Positions 42,537-49,387 of a stretch of DNA of 64,000 bases are shown here, piece after piece. The notes under the pieces were generated by a model. The model was not told where the DNA came from. It ran no database searches and saw only the letters and a program-made list of their open reading frames with translations. The translations under genes were made by a program, and so were the position numbers. This DNA is from Fimbriimonadaceae bacterium. Lineage in GTDB: Bacteria > Armatimonadota > Fimbriimonadia > Fimbriimonadales > Fimbriimonadaceae. The DNA is taken from positions 62,001-126,000 of the forward strand of contig CP075366.1 in the NCBI GenBank assembly GCA_019454145.1, in the 5' to 3' direction. The stretch's first letter is position 1; the number at the start of each line of letters is the position of its first letter.

Positions 42537-43780
42537 AAGACGAAGTACGAAGGATTATGCAGTTGGTGAAGGACGGCAAATTGTCGCCCGATGATGCCGC
42601 CGAACTAATTGAGGCGTTTCAGGATGCTCCCGACGAGCCAAAGGAAACTCCCCCACAAGAAGAGCTTCGGGCTGAATCGGTTTCAGGCGAAGTGCAGGAT
42701 CCGCCGCCAGGTTCAAAAGCGCGAAACGATGATCCTTTTGCTCGGTTGATTGGTTCAATCGAAAAAGCGACCAAAGATGTAGCCCATAACATTGATTGGA
42801 AGGATATTTCAAATCAAGTCAGGCTGGGAGTTGGCAAAGGAGTTGATGCGATCAAGGAAGCGGCCAAGGAAGCTAAGGTTGGCAAAGGGCCGTTCGGGAA
42901 TATGTTCTCCGCGCAGGTCACTCGCACGGTAGACCTTCCTCTGCAAGTTCCAGAAGGCAAGATTTTCGTTGTTGAATCCAGTTCCGGCGATGTGAGAATT
43001 GAAGGCGGACATGATCTTGGTTCGGTCAATATCGAAGCCGGATTCCGAAGCTATAACAACGAAGAAGCCGAAGCATTAGCCGATCGTTTCACACCAGCCT
43101 TAGAGGAGAGCGAAGACTCAGTCACACTCAAGCAACTAGAACCGAACGGAGTCACCGCAGATATCACCGTGAAACTTGCTAAAGGCACGCAAGTCGTTGT
43201 TCGGTTAGCCAGTGGCGACGTTAGCGTGAGCGATACGTTCGCTGGAGTTACGGTGAAATCAAGCAGTGGCGATATCCGAGTCTCAGCTGCATCCGGTGTT
43301 GCCGAACTCTCGACTTCAAGCGGTGATGTACGAGTCAGCCACAGTGATTTACGGTCAATCTCTGTCGAAACTAAAAGTGGAGATGTGATTTTGGATCACG
43401 CAAAAGGCGCGGCGAATATCCGCACGTCCAGTGGCGATGTCACTCTGTACAACTATGCTGGTCGAACCCTGGCGATTGAAGCAGCAAGCGGAAATATCGT
43501 TGCCGACTTAATCGAACCAGTCACCGGAACCGCAAATATCCGAACGGTGAGTGGTGACATCACTATGCATATGCCAGATGGCTCTGATGCTCGGGTTAGC
43601 CTCAGCACTTTGCGGGGTGAAGTCACCTGCAAACTCCCGCTGACGGACGAAAACAAAGAGTCCATGAAGGTCACCGGAACCTTGGGTGGCGGCGGCGGAT
43701 TGATCGACGTCAGCGCGGTGAACGGTGACCTGTTCGTTGCTCTTGCTGGCGCAGAACTCAAAGAAGAACCAGCCGAATAA
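42533..43780 (+). CDS. DUF4097 beta-helix protein with SHOCT-like N-terminus
   Basis: 415 residues. N-terminal IMQLVKDGKLSPDDAAELIE is SHOCT/YvlB-N-like. From about 140 the chain is a repeated beta motif, SSSGDVRIEGG, SSSGDIRVSAASG, STSSGDVRVSHS, KSGDVILDHAKG, the DUF4097 'adhesin-like' solenoid. No signal peptide or membrane helix is visible, so it appears cytoplasmic. Function unknown; such proteins accompany envelope-stress operons in firmicutes. Confidence 0.87.
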   Translation: MKDEVRRIMQLVKDGKLSPDDAAELIEAFQDAPDEPKETPPQEELRAESVSGEVQDPPPGSKARNDDPFARLIGSIEKATKDVAHNIDWKDISNQVRLGVGKGVDAIKEAAKEAKVGKGPFGNMFSAQVTRTVDLPLQVPEGKIFVVESSSGDVRIEGGHDLGSVNIEAGFRSYNNEEAEALADRFTPALEESEDSVTLKQLEPNGVTADITVKLAKGTQVVVRLASGDVSVSDTFAGVTVKSSSGDIRVSAASGVAELSTSSGDVRVSHSDLRSISVETKSGDVILDHAKGAANIRTSSGDVTLYNYAGRTLAIEAASGNIVADLIEPVTGTANIRTVSGDITMHMPDGSDARVSLSTLRGEVTCKLPLTDENKESMKVTGTLGGGGGLIDVSAVNGDLFVALAGAELKEEPAE

Positions 43781-43791
43781 GAGTTTTGGAA

Positions 43792-43818
43792 CCCCTACCT
43801 TGTTAAGCAAGGTAGGGG
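43792..43818. repeat. CCCCTACCTT hairpin, copy 1
   Basis: CCCCTACCTTG-TTAAG-CAAGGTAGGGG, 11-bp stem, 12 bases after the DUF4097 stop. The opposite strand reads GTGCCCCTACCTTG, so this copy is inverted relative to the copies at 43899 and 57839. No T-tract on the plus strand. Confidence 0.85.
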
Positions 43819-43858
43819 CACATTATCAAAAAAACTCCAACCCCAAAGATCTGGGAGT

Positions 43859-43925
43859 GCGGAACTCAAAAAAGAACCAACCGGTAGAATTTACGTGCCC
43901 CTACCTTAGCAAAGCTAAGGTAGGG
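43859..43925 (+). repeat. Decayed duplicate of the DUF4097 gene end, with CCCCTACCTT hairpin copy 2
   Basis: GCGGAACTCAAAAAAGAACC at 43859 copies the gene's own last codons (GCAGAACTCAAAGAAGAACC at 43751) 108 bases downstream; 22 of the first 25 bases agree. The copy is followed by a second hairpin, CCCTACCTTAGC-AAA-GCTAAGGTAGGG (43899-43925). So gene end plus hairpin were duplicated together and drifted. Confidence 0.8.
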
Positions 43926-43951
43926 AACTTACAGATTTAAGCTTAGGAAAT

Positions 43952-43976
43952 TCCCTCCCCGAAGATCGGGGAGGGA
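43952..43976. terminator. Hairpin in convergent intergenic region
   Basis: TCCCTCCCCGA-AGA-TCGGGGAGGGA, 11-bp stem, 33 bases beyond the stop of the convergent DUF4349 gene. No T-tract; possible terminator for either direction. Confidence 0.5.
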
Positions 43977-44009
43977 TGAAGGGAGGGGTTGACTATCAAC
44001 GATGAACGA

Positions 44010-45224
44010 TTACTTCTTCATTGCTCGTCTGCGCCATATCCACAGGGCGATTACGACTGGCAACCAGAACGGAGCCAGGATCACGATATTCAGGGCAAAC
44101 GAAACCAAGCTTCGGGTGATACCAGTGAACCGGTTGATTGCTCGAATCCAGGAGTTCGATAGCCAGTCGCGGCGAGGGGCCGAAGTGATTTGCAGCCTTT
44201 CTTCCAAGCCCACGTAGATCGTGGAAAGAGTTGCCATGCCGCGCATCGCGTTGATCTGGGCTTCGGTGCCTTCGATCTGCTGGCGAATTTCGCTGATATA
44301 CCGCTTGACCTCAAGGATGTCCGAAACCTTTTTCGCTTGCTTGAGCACTTCTTGGTACTGCTTTTCTTCCAACCGCATCTGCTTGAGGCGGGCTTCGGCG
44401 TCGGCAACTACTGCTGTCACATCTTCCCCAGAATTGCTTTCCGACTGCACATCACCAAGTAATCGTAGAGACTGCATGGTTTGGTCGAACTTCTTACTGT
44501 CAACACGAATACTGAGCGAACCGTACTTAGACTGAGTGGTTTTAGAACGATCGCCCGATTCCACGAATCCGCCGTTTGCTTTGGCAAGGTCTTCAACAGA
44601 TTTGTACGTGGATTCCAGGTTCTTAACGAGGAGTTGAATGTTCCCGTTTTTTATGATGAGGCGGGGATTTCCTTGTGCAACGGATGTTGAGCCGCCTGAG
44701 GGCTTCGTACTATAAGCTTCTTCTTGACCAAACTGCGCCTTATGCTTAGATTCACTTCGTAAATCTGCACCATCACTGATTTGCGGTCTTTCCGCTTCTT
44801 GCTTCACTCGGCTGTTCGCTTGTGCATCTGCCGCTGATTCGCTTGGAGCGTAATCCATTTTCCGGCTTTCCGCAACACTCGCGGTATTTGCCATGTCCGC
44901 CATTTCATTTTTTGCCGTAACCCCAGCGGTCATAAAAGCAGGAGATGTCATCACAAGCGCGACCACACAAGTCATCGCTGCGACCAACGCATAAGGCGAC
45001 CTGACCCAAGCGAAGCGGTTGCGCTTTTTGCCCAATGCGCTCAAAGTAGCTTCTAGCCCTTTAATCTGGATTTGCGTCGCCCCTTTTTCAATCGCCTCAG
45101 ATAACGACTGCAGTTCGTCAAGTTCGGCTTGAAGCTCGGGATTTTCCGCCAGAGCTTTTTCCACTGCCGCTCGATCTTCTGCGTTCAGTTCGTTATCTAA
45201 ATATGCTTTCAGCATTTCGTTCAT
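44010..45224 (-). CDS. Anti-sigma-factor-like membrane protein with DUF4349 domain
   Basis: 404 residues. N-terminal helices (MNEMLKAYLDNELNAEDRAA, ELQAELDELQSLSEAIEKG) resemble an anti-sigma domain but lack zinc-binding Cys/His. One membrane helix at about 80-98, then a disordered linker. Residues 190-340 form DUF4349 (RLIIKNGNIQLLVKNLESTY, GGFVESGDRSKTTQSKYGSL) with a long coiled coil (ARLKQMRLEEKQYQEVLKQA), and a C-terminal membrane helix followed by RRRAMKK. The ATG overlaps the sigma gene stop. It probably holds the sigma factor and senses an envelope signal. Confidence 0.82.
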   Translation of the reverse strand: MNEMLKAYLDNELNAEDRAAVEKALAENPELQAELDELQSLSEAIEKGATQIQIKGLEATLSALGKKRNRFAWVRSPYALVAAMTCVVALVMTSPAFMTAGVTAKNEMADMANTASVAESRKMDYAPSESAADAQANSRVKQEAERPQISDGADLRSESKHKAQFGQEEAYSTKPSGGSTSVAQGNPRLIIKNGNIQLLVKNLESTYKSVEDLAKANGGFVESGDRSKTTQSKYGSLSIRVDSKKFDQTMQSLRLLGDVQSESNSGEDVTAVVADAEARLKQMRLEEKQYQEVLKQAKKVSDILEVKRYISEIRQQIEGTEAQINAMRGMATLSTIYVGLEERLQITSAPRRDWLSNSWIRAINRFTGITRSLVSFALNIVILAPFWLPVVIALWIWRRRAMKK

Positions 45225-45730
45225 GCGGTACCTCCATTCACGTGAGTGCGGAGCGATTGGAAAGCGTGGTGGAGCCGCGATTTCACTGTGCCTTCGGGGA
45301 TACCGAGCAGGTTGGCGATTTCGGTGTAAGTCATTCCATCAAGCTCGTGGAGAACCACGACTTCGCGGTGATCGTCGCTCAGTTTGCCCAGTGCTTCGGT
45401 TAGCACCACTGAAGCGATCGCTTTGTGTTCAAATGGCTGGGTTGGAGCAAACCAGTTTTGCAATTGGAGCCAAGAATTTTTTTGTTTACGACTGTGATTT
45501 CGGCAGTGGTTTTGAGCAATGCCGAGCAGCCAAGTTGAAAATGACGAGCGGTTCTCGTATCGTTTAATTGATTGCTGCATAGTGAGGAACACCTCTTGGG
45601 TGACGTCGGCAGCGGCTTGGGAGCCAACCCGGCGGGCACAGAACTTGAACACCTGACTGTAATGTTCACAGACAAGTTTTCTTAAAGCTTCTGGGTCGCC
45701 GGATTGCGCTTTATCCGTTAATGAATTCAT
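45221..45730 (-). CDS. ECF-type RNA polymerase sigma factor
   Basis: 169 residues. Region 2: LVCEHYSQVFKFCARRVGSQ, AAADVTQEVFLTMQQSIKRY and SSFSTWLLGIAQNHCRNHSR; region 4: LSDDHREVVVLHELDGMTYT, EIANLLGIPEGTVKSRLHHA. Coupled by a four-base overlap to the DUF4349 anti-sigma-like gene. Confidence 0.94.
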   Translation of the reverse strand: MNSLTDKAQSGDPEALRKLVCEHYSQVFKFCARRVGSQAAADVTQEVFLTMQQSIKRYENRSSFSTWLLGIAQNHCRNHSRKQKNSWLQLQNWFAPTQPFEHKAIASVVLTEALGKLSDDHREVVVLHELDGMTYTEIANLLGIPEGTVKSRLHHAFQSLRTHVNGGTA

Positions 45731-45773
45731 TTGGCCGATCCATGAGTTAAGTGTAAGGAACGACCAAAACCGT

Positions 45774-46751
45774 TCAAAGTCCTAACAAAGAATTCTGAAA
45801 TCTAGAACGAACTTTACTTGCATTGAAGCAGTGTAGGAACAATCGGAGAGAAATAACGAACAAAACACTGAGCAAGGCAGTAGCCATAGTGGCGAACCCA
45901 ACCGCCGAACCACGGAAGCTCACACCGAAGTTCATGCTTAGTAATAGCATTAGGTCGAGCCCGGCTAGGATACCGGTTGCATAGACTGGCTCAAGTTTGG
46001 CTCGGCCCTCCATACAGAAACCCGGATGGATTTCGGTCGGAGGTAGCAAAGTTTCAAGCGAACTATTCGGTCGCTCCCGAAGCCAATCAAGAAGTGAATT
46101 GTAAAACATAGCGGCTCGTTTGCGAGTACCGAAATCTTCGTGGGAATCAATAATTTCGTACTTGATTTTTAAGTTGCGGTTATCAAAGGGAATGGGCAAG
46201 GTGGTCGGCATTCGGTTAGCCGCGATGTTTGGGCGATCCTTGCGATCCCACAAGCTCATCGGCGGGATATCTTCCCAGTTCAGCCGGAAGGCAGTCTGAA
46301 TTCCTTTGTAGAAAATCGTTCCGTTTTCAATCCATAGGTAACCCTCGTCAACCCCAGTGATCGCGTTGTGTTGGAGGATATGCAACCTTACGGGAACAGC
46401 ATCCTCATTCGGGATTTTGGTTCTGAGCTTTTTGAGCCCCGGCCCGATGTGAAGGTGGTCGTTTAGTCGGCGATAGATGTAGTACAGACCCGCGTGCATC
46501 AAGGTGATAAGAACATAACCCTTGAGGTGCAGAATCCACACAACATCATCGGTGAGGTCAGAACGCCGCAAAAACAAAATAACGTAGCTGGCACTGATGC
46601 CGAGAATGGCCCAAAAAACAATACGAACCCAGGCGGTTTCTTGGCGATTTGAAAGGAGGTGTTCTTCAACCCGAGAACTCAACCGCCAGTAGCTTGTCGG
46701 CTTGAGTGCATTTTCGTCGGATGATAAACCTAATCCTTCGGTGAGCCTCAC
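45774..46751 (-). CDS. Membrane protein of unknown function
   Basis: 325 residues with membrane helices at about 41-60 and 71-92 and two near the C-terminus (LEPVYATGILAGLDLMLLLS, FATMATALLSVLFVISLRLF). Between them lies a soluble part of about 150 residues (GYLWIENGTIFYKGIQTAFR, LKIKYEIIDSHEDFGTRKRA), which might be a PH-like sheet domain, but I cannot confirm it. Confidence 0.68.
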   Translation of the reverse strand: MRLTEGLGLSSDENALKPTSYWRLSSRVEEHLLSNRQETAWVRIVFWAILGISASYVILFLRRSDLTDDVVWILHLKGYVLITLMHAGLYYIYRRLNDHLHIGPGLKKLRTKIPNEDAVPVRLHILQHNAITGVDEGYLWIENGTIFYKGIQTAFRLNWEDIPPMSLWDRKDRPNIAANRMPTTLPIPFDNRNLKIKYEIIDSHEDFGTRKRAAMFYNSLLDWLRERPNSSLETLLPPTEIHPGFCMEGRAKLEPVYATGILAGLDLMLLLSMNFGVSFRGSAVGFATMATALLSVLFVISLRLFLHCFNASKVRSRFQNSLLGL

Positions 46752-46772
46752 AAGATGAGTGTATCAGAACAG

Positions 46773-47096
46773 CTACCGGAGCATGTGACCTAATCTGAGC
46801 ACTTGCAGTCCCCAAAGGAACGCATAGAATCCGAAAGCAATCCAGGTTCCGGCTTCCGCGCTATGAGGGGCTTTGCGGCGGGCGAATTCCAAAATAGCGA
46901 TCGGGCCAGCTAAAAACGCAAGTTTTCCGAGTGCGAACGCGGGAACCCCGTGATTCAGCAAGTTACGGAAGATTGGGTTGCCTTCGTGCCCGCCTAACCC
47001 GAGCCATGCGATTGTGCTGACCAAATCAATTAACCCAATCGTGATCAAAAGTACCGTGCTCAGATGAACTCTTCGCCCTCTTGGAACCGCTTCCAT
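46773..47096 (-). CDS. Small membrane protein, DUF5658-like
   Basis: 107 residues with three hydrophobic helices. LIDLVSTIAWLGLGGHEGNP and LGKLAFLAGPIAILEFARRK match the D-x-x-x-T...E-x-NP...K pattern of DUF5658 proteins. Function unknown. It is divergent from the aldo/keto reductase gene. Confidence 0.7.
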   Translation of the reverse strand: MEAVPRGRRVHLSTVLLITIGLIDLVSTIAWLGLGGHEGNPIFRNLLNHGVPAFALGKLAFLAGPIAILEFARRKAPHSAEAGTWIAFGFYAFLWGLQVLRLGHMLR

Positions 47097-47179
47097 ATCA
47101 GCATCAAAGCAAAATATTTTCGATAAGTTCCTGCTGGCGGGACTCGGTAAGCCAGATGGTTCTCGGGTAAACCGTCCTT

Positions 47180-48190
47180 ATGGAATTTCGCAGTCTCGGT
47201 CGCACTGGTGTGCAGGTCAGCAATCCTTGCCTTGGAACAATGACATTCGGCTGGAATCCGGACGACTGGGGCTCGACAGAAAAGGAATCTTTCGCGGTTG
47301 CCGATGCCGCCCAAGAGCTTGGAATTAACTTTTTTGACACCGCTGACGTTTATGCCCGCGGTCTGAGCGAAGAAATCCTCGGCAAGTGGATGAAAAGCAA
47401 AAAGAACCGCGGCGAACTCGTGATCGCCACTAAATGCCATGGCAAGATGAGTGACACAGATCCAAACGCTTGGGGGAACACGCGAAAGCATATTGTCGAA
47501 GCGTGCGATGCCAGCCTGAAGCGTTTAGGCACCGATTGGATTGACCTCTATCAAATCCACCGCCCACAACCCGCTGTACCGATTGATGAAACTTTGCGAG
47601 GGCTGGAAGATTTAATGAGAGCGGGGAAGATTCGGTACGCCGGTTGCTCCACGTTCGCGGCCTGGCAGGTGACAGAAGCTCACTACGTTGCTAAGGCTTT
47701 GGGAACAGCGGGTTTTGTGAGCGAACAACCCCCTTACAATTTGCTAGACCGACGGATCGAGCGCGAATTACTTCCGTTCTGCCGAACGTACGATTACGCG
47801 GTGTTGCCTTGGTCGCCACTTGCGGGAGGGCAACTCAGCGGCAAGTATTTGAAAAAAGGCACCAAGGGAGCGCGCTATTCAAGCTCCGATCCAATGAACC
47901 GAGTTAGCGCGTACAGTACTAAGAAGGTCGGGCAACTCAACCGAGTTTCTGAACGGTTTGGGCTGACTCTGACACAACTCAGCCTGGCATGGGTTGCCAA
48001 TCAGCCGGGGGTTACGGTTCCGATCATTGGCGCAAAGAATCCTGAACAACTCAAGCAAAGTGTTGAGGCTTGCCAAATTAAGCTTAGCGAGAAGTGCTTG
48101 GCGGCGGTAGATCGGATTATCGAACCAGGTTCAAACATCTCAAACTACTACAATGCCAACTTTGGGCCAAACGCGAGACCCAATGCCTGA
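47180..48190 (+). CDS. Aldo/keto reductase
   Basis: 336 residues. MEFRSLGRTGVQVSNPCLGT opens the TIM barrel. Catalytic tetrad positions are visible: Asp in FFDTAD, Tyr in DVYARG, Lys in VIATKCHGKM and His in LYQIHRPQP. The NADPH-binding end is VPIIGAKNPEQLKQSVEA. Substrate unknown; it belongs to the YajO/Tas-type general AKR group. Confidence 0.93.
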   Translation: MEFRSLGRTGVQVSNPCLGTMTFGWNPDDWGSTEKESFAVADAAQELGINFFDTADVYARGLSEEILGKWMKSKKNRGELVIATKCHGKMSDTDPNAWGNTRKHIVEACDASLKRLGTDWIDLYQIHRPQPAVPIDETLRGLEDLMRAGKIRYAGCSTFAAWQVTEAHYVAKALGTAGFVSEQPPYNLLDRRIERELLPFCRTYDYAVLPWSPLAGGQLSGKYLKKGTKGARYSSSDPMNRVSAYSTKKVGQLNRVSERFGLTLTQLSLAWVANQPGVTVPIIGAKNPEQLKQSVEACQIKLSEKCLAAVDRIIEPGSNISNYYNANFGPNARPNA

Positions 48191-48773
48191 ATTCAAGAAG
48201 TTGCAAAGGGCGTTGGTTTACACCGTCACTCAGCACGCTGGCACTTATCGGGATGGGGAAGCGGCGGTTCCTTACGCTTGCCATCCCGTGGAAGTGATGC
48301 TGACCCTTCGGTTTGAAGCGGGGGTCACAGACGAAAACACACTGGCGGCTGCATTGTTACACGATACGGTTGAAGGCACACCTTCGACTATCGAAGAAAT
48401 TAGTAATATTTTTGGAGCCGAAGTTGCAGAAATTGTTGCTAATGTCACCCGAGTTGAACCAGAGGATTCGGAAATCAAAGGCTTGAACAAAGATGAAGTC
48501 TGGATGCTCCGCACAAAAATGCTTCTGGACGAAATCGCTGAAATGCCAAAAGAAGCACTCCTTATTAAACTCAGCGACCGTCTGAGCAACATCAAGGAAT
48601 CGGAAAAAACGCGATCCGGCTACAAACTAGAGCGGTATCGTCGTCAAACCGTTTGGATTTTGCAAGCTATCCCGCGTGAAACTCAGCCAAAGCTCTGGAA
48701 TGCAATCGCGGCGGTTATTGGAATGACCGAGGAAGAAGTTCAGGCCGCGGAAAGATTCAAATTTGAGGCATAA
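48183..48773 (+). CDS. HD-domain protein, small alarmone hydrolase-like
   Basis: 196 residues from the ATG at 48183, which overlaps the end of the reductase gene. The chain matches the HD part of SpoT/RelA: HPVEVML supplies the first His, ALLHDTVEGTPSTIEEI the HD pair, and LLIKLSDRLSNIKESEKTRS the last Asp. The usual HDxxED reads HDTVEG and DRLHNM reads DRLSNI, so two conserved positions differ. It may hydrolyse ppGpp or another nucleotide. No synthetase domain is attached. Confidence 0.8.
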   Translation: MPEFKKLQRALVYTVTQHAGTYRDGEAAVPYACHPVEVMLTLRFEAGVTDENTLAAALLHDTVEGTPSTIEEISNIFGAEVAEIVANVTRVEPEDSEIKGLNKDEVWMLRTKMLLDEIAEMPKEALLIKLSDRLSNIKESEKTRSGYKLERYRRQTVWILQAIPRETQPKLWNAIAAVIGMTEEEVQAAERFKFEA

Positions 48774-48812
48774 AAAATGCCGACCATCCGGAGAGTGCGG
48801 TTAGTGGCCGGC
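48772..48812 (-). terminator. Rho-independent terminator, minus strand
   Basis: On the minus strand GCCGGCCA (48812-48805) pairs with TGGTCGGC (48786-48779), including one G-U pair, and is followed by ATTTTTT. On the plus strand the same position would be a C-A mismatch and no T-run follows, so the element works on the minus strand. No protein gene ends here on that strand. Confidence 0.8.
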
Positions 48813-48926
48813 AACTTAGCTCTTTCCTTATCTAGTTCCAGCCTCTTTCGGTCAATAACATTCACTCTTGAAGGCCAGAGTACTACCTCATCGGGTAGCT
48901 CATGTTCCAGGCCAAACCTTGCGATA
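48772..48926 (-). ncRNA. Candidate small RNA of about 155 nt
   Basis: Bounded by a promoter (48932-48961) and a terminator (48772-48812) on the minus strand, downstream of rpsT's own terminator. Within it are a hairpin CTACC-CGATGA-GGTAG near the 5' end and a long imperfect stem that starts with AGAGTG pairing to CACTCT. No protein frame of worth. I do not recognise the family; 6S-like roles are possible but unproven. Confidence 0.6.
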
Positions 48927-48931
48927 GATGC

Positions 48932-48961
48932 ATCATACAGTCAAGATAGTGTGAGTAGCAA
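48932..48961 (-). promoter_or_regulatory. Sigma-70-type promoter of the candidate small RNA
   Basis: TTGCTA, an 18-base spacer and TATGAT on the minus strand; 4/6 and 5/6 matches to the consensus. Start of transcription is expected near 48925. Confidence 0.6.
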
Positions 48962-48974
48962 CTAAATAAATAAA

Positions 48975-49008
48975 AAATCTGGATTGAACAATTTTTCAAT
49001 CCAGATTT
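48975..49008 (-). terminator. Terminator of rpsT
   Basis: A perfect 14-bp stem (AAATCTGGATTGAA and its complement) with a 6-base loop; the minus strand continues TTTATTTATTT. It begins 21 bases after the rpsT stop. Confidence 0.92.
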
Positions 49009-49028
49009 ACAACCGAGCTGTGATTGAT

Positions 49029-49295
49029 TTACTTACCGACTGAGTTGGCTAACTTAGCGGCTCGGCTCTTTCGTCGAGCTGCTTGGTTCTTGTGGATAAT
49101 GCCGCGTTGAGCAGCTTTGTCAATGTTTTTGACTGCCTGCTTCAAGTTCGCTTGAACTTGATCTTTGTCGCCCGCTTCAACTGCGACGCGAACCTTCTTT
49201 ACATAGGTTTTCAAGGAAGTGCGAACACCCTTATTGACTTCAGTCTTCTTGGATGATCGTCGGATATCTTTTTTGGATGATTTTAAGTTAGCCAT
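49029..49295 (-). CDS. rpsT: 30S ribosomal protein S20
   Basis: 88 residues from the ATG at 49295; upstream in-frame codons are unlike S20. MANLKSSKKDIRRSSKKTEV, a basic helical chain and IHKNQAARRKSRAAKLANSV are typical of S20, which binds 16S rRNA in the small subunit. Monocistronic, with its own terminator. Confidence 0.97.
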   Translation of the reverse strand: MANLKSSKKDIRRSSKKTEVNKGVRTSLKTYVKKVRVAVEAGDKDQVQANLKQAVKNIDKAAQRGIIHKNQAARRKSRAAKLANSVGK

Positions 49296-49387
49296 GTTTG
49301 TTTGCTCGGTTGGCCTAGAGATGATGGCAGAGGGTTGGCAAAATAGCAACCCTCTTGGGCCATCTGAACCAGGTTATTGTCGGTTGA

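Noticed and set aside
48777-48965. A 62-codon plus-strand open frame between the HD gene and rpsT
   Set aside because: Low-complexity Ser-rich product, no ribosome site; the stretch is better explained by a minus-strand RNA unit.
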